Source of the DNA: Bacteroidia bacterium
Lineage (GTDB): Bacteria > Bacteroidota > Bacteroidia > SpSt-205
Assembly (NCBI GenBank): GCA_025060275.1
Contig: JANXCJ010000076.1
Location: 1 to 8,880 of the forward strand
Direction of reading: 5' to 3'
Length of the DNA: 8,880 nt
The notes beneath the pieces are model-generated. The model saw nothing but the letters and a program-made list of their open reading frames with translations, did not search any database and was not told the origin of the DNA. A program made the translations under genes and the position numbers. Below are positions 6,415 through 8,880 of the stretch, in pieces; positions within the stretch are counted from its first letter, which is position 1, and each line of letters starts with the position of its first letter.

Positions 6415-7596
6415 CTAAGCCTCATTGAGAAAATTCAACGCTATGTGAGTGAGTATAGCTACTCCGAAAGCAAGGGCTCTTTCGTCTATGTCAAAGGCAT
6501 TCGTATGTACAGGCCTTTTAGTGTCTTCAGACTCTCCAGCTGTCCCCAAGCGGATAAAACAAGCAGGCACCTGCTGTCCATAAAATGCAAAATCTTCTGA
6601 GCTCATCCATAAAGGCAGTTCTTCTACGGCTCCTTCTCCTAAAAGTGCCTCTAAGTGCTTGCGGGTCCATTGGGTGAGGGAAGGATGATTCACGAGCACG
6701 GGGTAGCCTGGAGAGAATTCTATACTGGCTTCTATTCCCCAGGTTTGTGCCGTGTGTGAAGCTATAGCATATATAAGAGTCTTTGCTTTCTCCCGCCAAG
6801 TTTCTTCAAATGTTCTGAGGGTACCTGCTATATAGGCCTCGGTGGGGATAATATTCGGGGCAGAGCCGGCTTGAAATGTGCCAAAGGTAAGGACCGTAGG
6901 GTTACGGGGATCGGCTGCACGACTGACGATAGCCTGCATTTGCGAAATCATGTATGCCCCAACTACAATGGGGTCAGGGGCTAAGTGGGGATATGCGCCG
7001 TGCCCTCCGCAGGACCGAAGGTTGATATGAATCTCATCACTTGCTGCCATGAAAGGCCCGGCTCTCAGTCCCACTCTTCCCACAGGAAGCTGGGGCGTAA
7101 CATGAAGACCCCATATAGCCTTGATAGGCACTTCCTGCAAGACACCTTCTTGAATCATTAAGGAAGCTCCCCCGGGAGCCTTCTCTTCAGCTGGCTGAAA
7201 GATAAGACGGACCCCCCCTCTCCACTTTTCTTGATGTTTCCATAGGAGATATGCTACCCCTAAGAGAATAGCTGTATGGGCATCATGCCCACATGCATGC
7301 ATAACACCGGGGCGCTTAGAACGATAGGAGCGGTCCCCTGTCTCCTCAAGAGGTAGGGCATCCATGTCTGCCCTAAGGGCTACCCAAGGACCTTGTGGAT
7401 CAGTAACTAAGTCTGCTATTACCCCTGTACCCGCTGCCTTCTTTAGTCGGATATCTGATAACTTACTCAGTTCTGTCAGAATAAAATGTTGCGTTTCTCG
7501 TTCCTCAAATGACAGCTCAGGATATTGATGAAGATGTCTGCGCCAATAGACTAAGTGAGGCAATAGGACCTGTGCTTCGGAGAGCCATCCTTCCAC
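6415..7596 (-). CDS. M20D-family metal-dependent amidohydrolase (N-acyl-amino-acid / hippurate hydrolase type)
   Basis: A 393-residue cytosolic metallohydrolase that in this family cleaves amide bonds of N-acylated amino acids (N-acetyl amino acids, hippurate, auxin conjugates). Seen: WRRHLHQYPELSFEE at 18-32, the family's N-terminal signature; ALRADMDALPLEE at 73-85; HACGHDAH at 100-107, giving metal ligands Cys102 and His104; FQPAEE at 133-138 with ligand and catalytic Glu137/Glu138; LH at 164-165; the dimerisation/lid domain at about 182-295 with GGHGAYPH (197-204) and AGSAPNIIP; SSEDFAFYG at 332-340; and PVHTNAFD with the final metal His364. All expected catalytic residues are present and length is normal. 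The start is GTG at 7596 (EGWLSEAQ), as no ATG lies nearby and the N-terminal helix begins there. It is divergent from the DUF445 gene with a 26-bp gap. Exact substrate cannot be told from sequence. Confidence 0.9.
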   Translation of the reverse strand: MEGWLSEAQVLLPHLVYWRRHLHQYPELSFEERETQHFILTELSKLSDIRLKKAAGTGVIADLVTDPQGPWVALRADMDALPLEETGDRSYRSKRPGVMHACGHDAHTAILLGVAYLLWKHQEKWRGGVRLIFQPAEEKAPGGASLMIQEGVLQEVPIKAIWGLHVTPQLPVGRVGLRAGPFMAASDEIHINLRSCGGHGAYPHLAPDPIVVGAYMISQMQAIVSRAADPRNPTVLTFGTFQAGSAPNIIPTEAYIAGTLRTFEETWREKAKTLIYAIASHTAQTWGIEASIEFSPGYPVLVNHPSLTQWTRKHLEALLGEGAVEELPLWMSSEDFAFYGQQVPACFIRLGTAGESEDTKRPVHTNAFDIDERALAFGVAILTHIALNFLNEA

Positions 7597-7619
7597 TTTA
7601 CAAAAGTGGTTACTTTTGT
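7593..7619. promoter_or_regulatory. Two overlapping inverted repeats in the divergent promoter region
   Basis: CCACTTT-ACA-AAAGTGG (7593-7609) and ACAAAAGT-GGTT-ACTTTTGT (7600-7619) are perfect inverted repeats sharing their middle arm. They fill the 26-bp gap between the two divergent genes and cover the amidohydrolase GTG start. On the plus strand TACTTTTG (7611-7618) matches the -7 consensus TAnnTTTG, 4 bases before the GTG of the DUF445 gene; no TTTG -33 box is seen. They could be an operator for a dimeric regulator or a shared promoter structure. Confidence 0.4.
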
Positions 7620-7622
7620 TGA

Positions 7623-8711
7623 GTGCGGTGGCTTTTGGAGCGCTACCTCAGCCGCCACTTCAACCTGGAGGAGGTTTTAGTGCTACCCAGTTTAGCCCAA
7701 CCTGTACCTGCCCCCCCTCTTCGCTTGCGATATAGAATCATGGCGAAGATACTTCGCTATTCTCCCCACTTCTTAGGTGTAATTGTAATAGCCCACCTTA
7801 TTCACCAGCGCTGGCCCTACTTACCCATTGCCTATCAAGACTGGTACCATGTAGCTTATGTACTAGCTGTAACTGGACTTGTAGGATATGGGACAAACTG
7901 GCTGGCTATCAAGATGCTTTTTCATCCCAGGCAACCTCGTCCTATATGGGGGCAAGGGCTTGTACCTGCCTACAAGATGCGTATAGTGGAACGCTTTGCG
8001 GCAGCTATATCCACCCACATTTTGAATGAGGAGGTCCTTCATCGCGTGCTGCATGAGGCAGGCGTAGCCCAAAGGCTTGCTGTAGCCCTTACAGAGGGCA
8101 CCTCCAACCTCCTGAATGATAGGGATTTTCGCGAAGAGATAATCCAATCCGGGAAAACTTTTCTACGCCAGCTTGTGGAGGACCCTGTCCAGCAGCGAAA
8201 GTTAATACGAGTAATAGATGCTAAACTCTTACAGGTGGTACCTTCGGGTATAGCAGGGGGGCTTTTTCGCTCTTATCGTCAGCTCAACGAAAAAGGTTAT
8301 AGAGAAGTCCTCCTGCGTACTGTACTTTCTATTCCCGATGCTTTCGAAGAAGCAGTTCGTACCCTTGAGATTAGAGAAGAGGAGGTCCGAAAATTTATTC
8401 TTTCTCACACAGAGGAGCTGGAAAATCTTCTTGCAGACGTAATTAGGGCTGTTATTAGCCGAGTGCCCCTTTATCCTATCATCTATAATCAACTTAGAGG
8501 CTTTGATGAGAGACAGCTTGAGCGGCTTTTCCTTTATACTACCAGCGAACATTTAGAGTTTATCCAGAACTTGGGTGCGCTTTTGGGAGTGTTGGCAGGT
8601 GTTTTTATCATGAATCCATGGCTTTCTCTCTCAGGGGCAGTTCTCACCATAGGGGGGTTATGGATAATAGACGAAATTCTCTACCGATGGCAGAAGCATC
8701 GCCGTGAATAG
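7623..8711 (+). CDS. DUF445 family membrane protein
   Basis: A 362-residue protein of the DUF445 family (YheB-like), whose function is not established. The family signature is clear: GYGTNWLAIKMLFHPRQP at 88-105, followed by IWGQGLVPAYK. Hydrophobic segments at about 47-63 and 77-99 form an N-terminal membrane pair; a C-terminal segment at about 320-352 (LGALLGVLAGVFI ... AVLTIGGLWII) would return to the membrane. The middle, about 120-315, is charged and helical, probably a soluble coiled region between the anchors. The GTG start at 7623 gives MRWLLERYLSRHFNLEE; the first in-frame ATG (about 7740, MAKILRYS) is an alternative start that keeps the membrane segments. The stop overlaps the start of bshC by 8 bases, suggesting co-transcription. 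Confidence 0.85.
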   Translation: MRWLLERYLSRHFNLEEVLVLPSLAQPVPAPPLRLRYRIMAKILRYSPHFLGVIVIAHLIHQRWPYLPIAYQDWYHVAYVLAVTGLVGYGTNWLAIKMLFHPRQPRPIWGQGLVPAYKMRIVERFAAAISTHILNEEVLHRVLHEAGVAQRLAVALTEGTSNLLNDRDFREEIIQSGKTFLRQLVEDPVQQRKLIRVIDAKLLQVVPSGIAGGLFRSYRQLNEKGYREVLLRTVLSIPDAFEEAVRTLEIREEEVRKFILSHTEELENLLADVIRAVISRVPLYPIIYNQLRGFDERQLERLFLYTTSEHLEFIQNLGALLGVLAGVFIMNPWLSLSGAVLTIGGLWIIDEILYRWQKHRRE

Positions 8712-8880
8712 TATCTGGGCACGGTACGTAGCTGGGGATCCGCTCTTAGCGCCTTTGACACCGTGGCCTTGGGGTTTGGGTTCTTTCTCGTGGGAAAGGG
8801 TCATAGAAAGCCGCCGAAATTTTCCAACTGAACGTGAAACTCTTGTAGAAGTGCTCCTTGAGCAGAATGCCCCCTTCTTG
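8704..8880 (+). CDS. bshC: Bacillithiol biosynthesis cysteine-adding enzyme BshC, N-terminal 59 codons
   Basis: The open frame from GTG 8704 runs off the window end. The residues WARYVAGDPLLAPL, WERVIESRRNFPTERETLV and LLEQNAPFL match the start of BshC: the 'F-DYL-G---L-PFY' opening, the I--R--FP-R--L helix and the L--Q motif. BshC is the proposed last enzyme of bacillithiol synthesis, adding cysteine to glucosaminyl-malate; many Bacteroidota encode it. I chose GTG 8704 because it is the first start in this frame giving the full opening segment; it overlaps the DUF445 stop by 8 bases, so translation may be coupled. Only the N-terminal part is visible, so the call rests on motif recall and order, not on catalytic residues. 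Confidence 0.75.
   Translation, partial: MNSIWARYVAGDPLLAPLTPWPWGLGSFSWERVIESRRNFPTERETLVEVLLEQNAPFL

Noticed and set aside
8229..8552. 107-codon minus-strand frame
   Set aside because: Antisense to the intact DUF445 coding region; no independent support.

Overview
The window reads as a piece of a Bacteroidota (or close T9SS-bearing relative) chromosome of moderate G+C. The evidence is a Bacteroidota-like PurC C-terminus, repeat proteins that end in a type IX secretion (T9SS) type A sorting domain, the start of a BshC-like bacillithiol gene, AT-rich TAnnTTTG-type -7 boxes, and weak or absent Shine-Dalgarno sequences.

Layout. 1-306 (+) is the 3' end of purC, overlapping by ATGA a 280-residue Sel1-repeat protein (303-1145, +). 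From about 1150 to 6056 the minus strand holds a tandem family of one gene type: an exported protein with an N-terminal 'F-ENKGQ' domain, a propeller of WGTYYGG (SBBP) blades, and a C-terminal T9SS sorting domain. Copy 1 (3498-6056) is complete with seven blades but carries one in-frame TGA just after its signal peptide. Copy 2 (1488-3169) has lost about 0.88 kb (three blades left) and carries at least five frameshifts and several nonsense codons. A faint, colinear third remnant may lie at about 1150-1470. The array is therefore a series of paralogs in graded decay. Next come a 358-bp gap, a minus-strand M20D amidohydrolase (6415-7596), a 26-bp divergent promoter region with two overlapping inverted repeats, a plus-strand DUF445 membrane protein (7623-8711), and the first 59 codons of bshC (8704 to the window end), overlapping the DUF445 stop.

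How the genes relate. The housekeeping genes (purC, bshC, amidohydrolase) and the DUF445 gene are intact and ordinary. The unusual part is the propeller-gene array between them. It looks like a surface or secreted protein family that was duplicated and is now being lost, with signs of sequence exchange between copies at the very spot where both are broken. I see no phage, IS element, CRISPR array, tRNA or rRNA.
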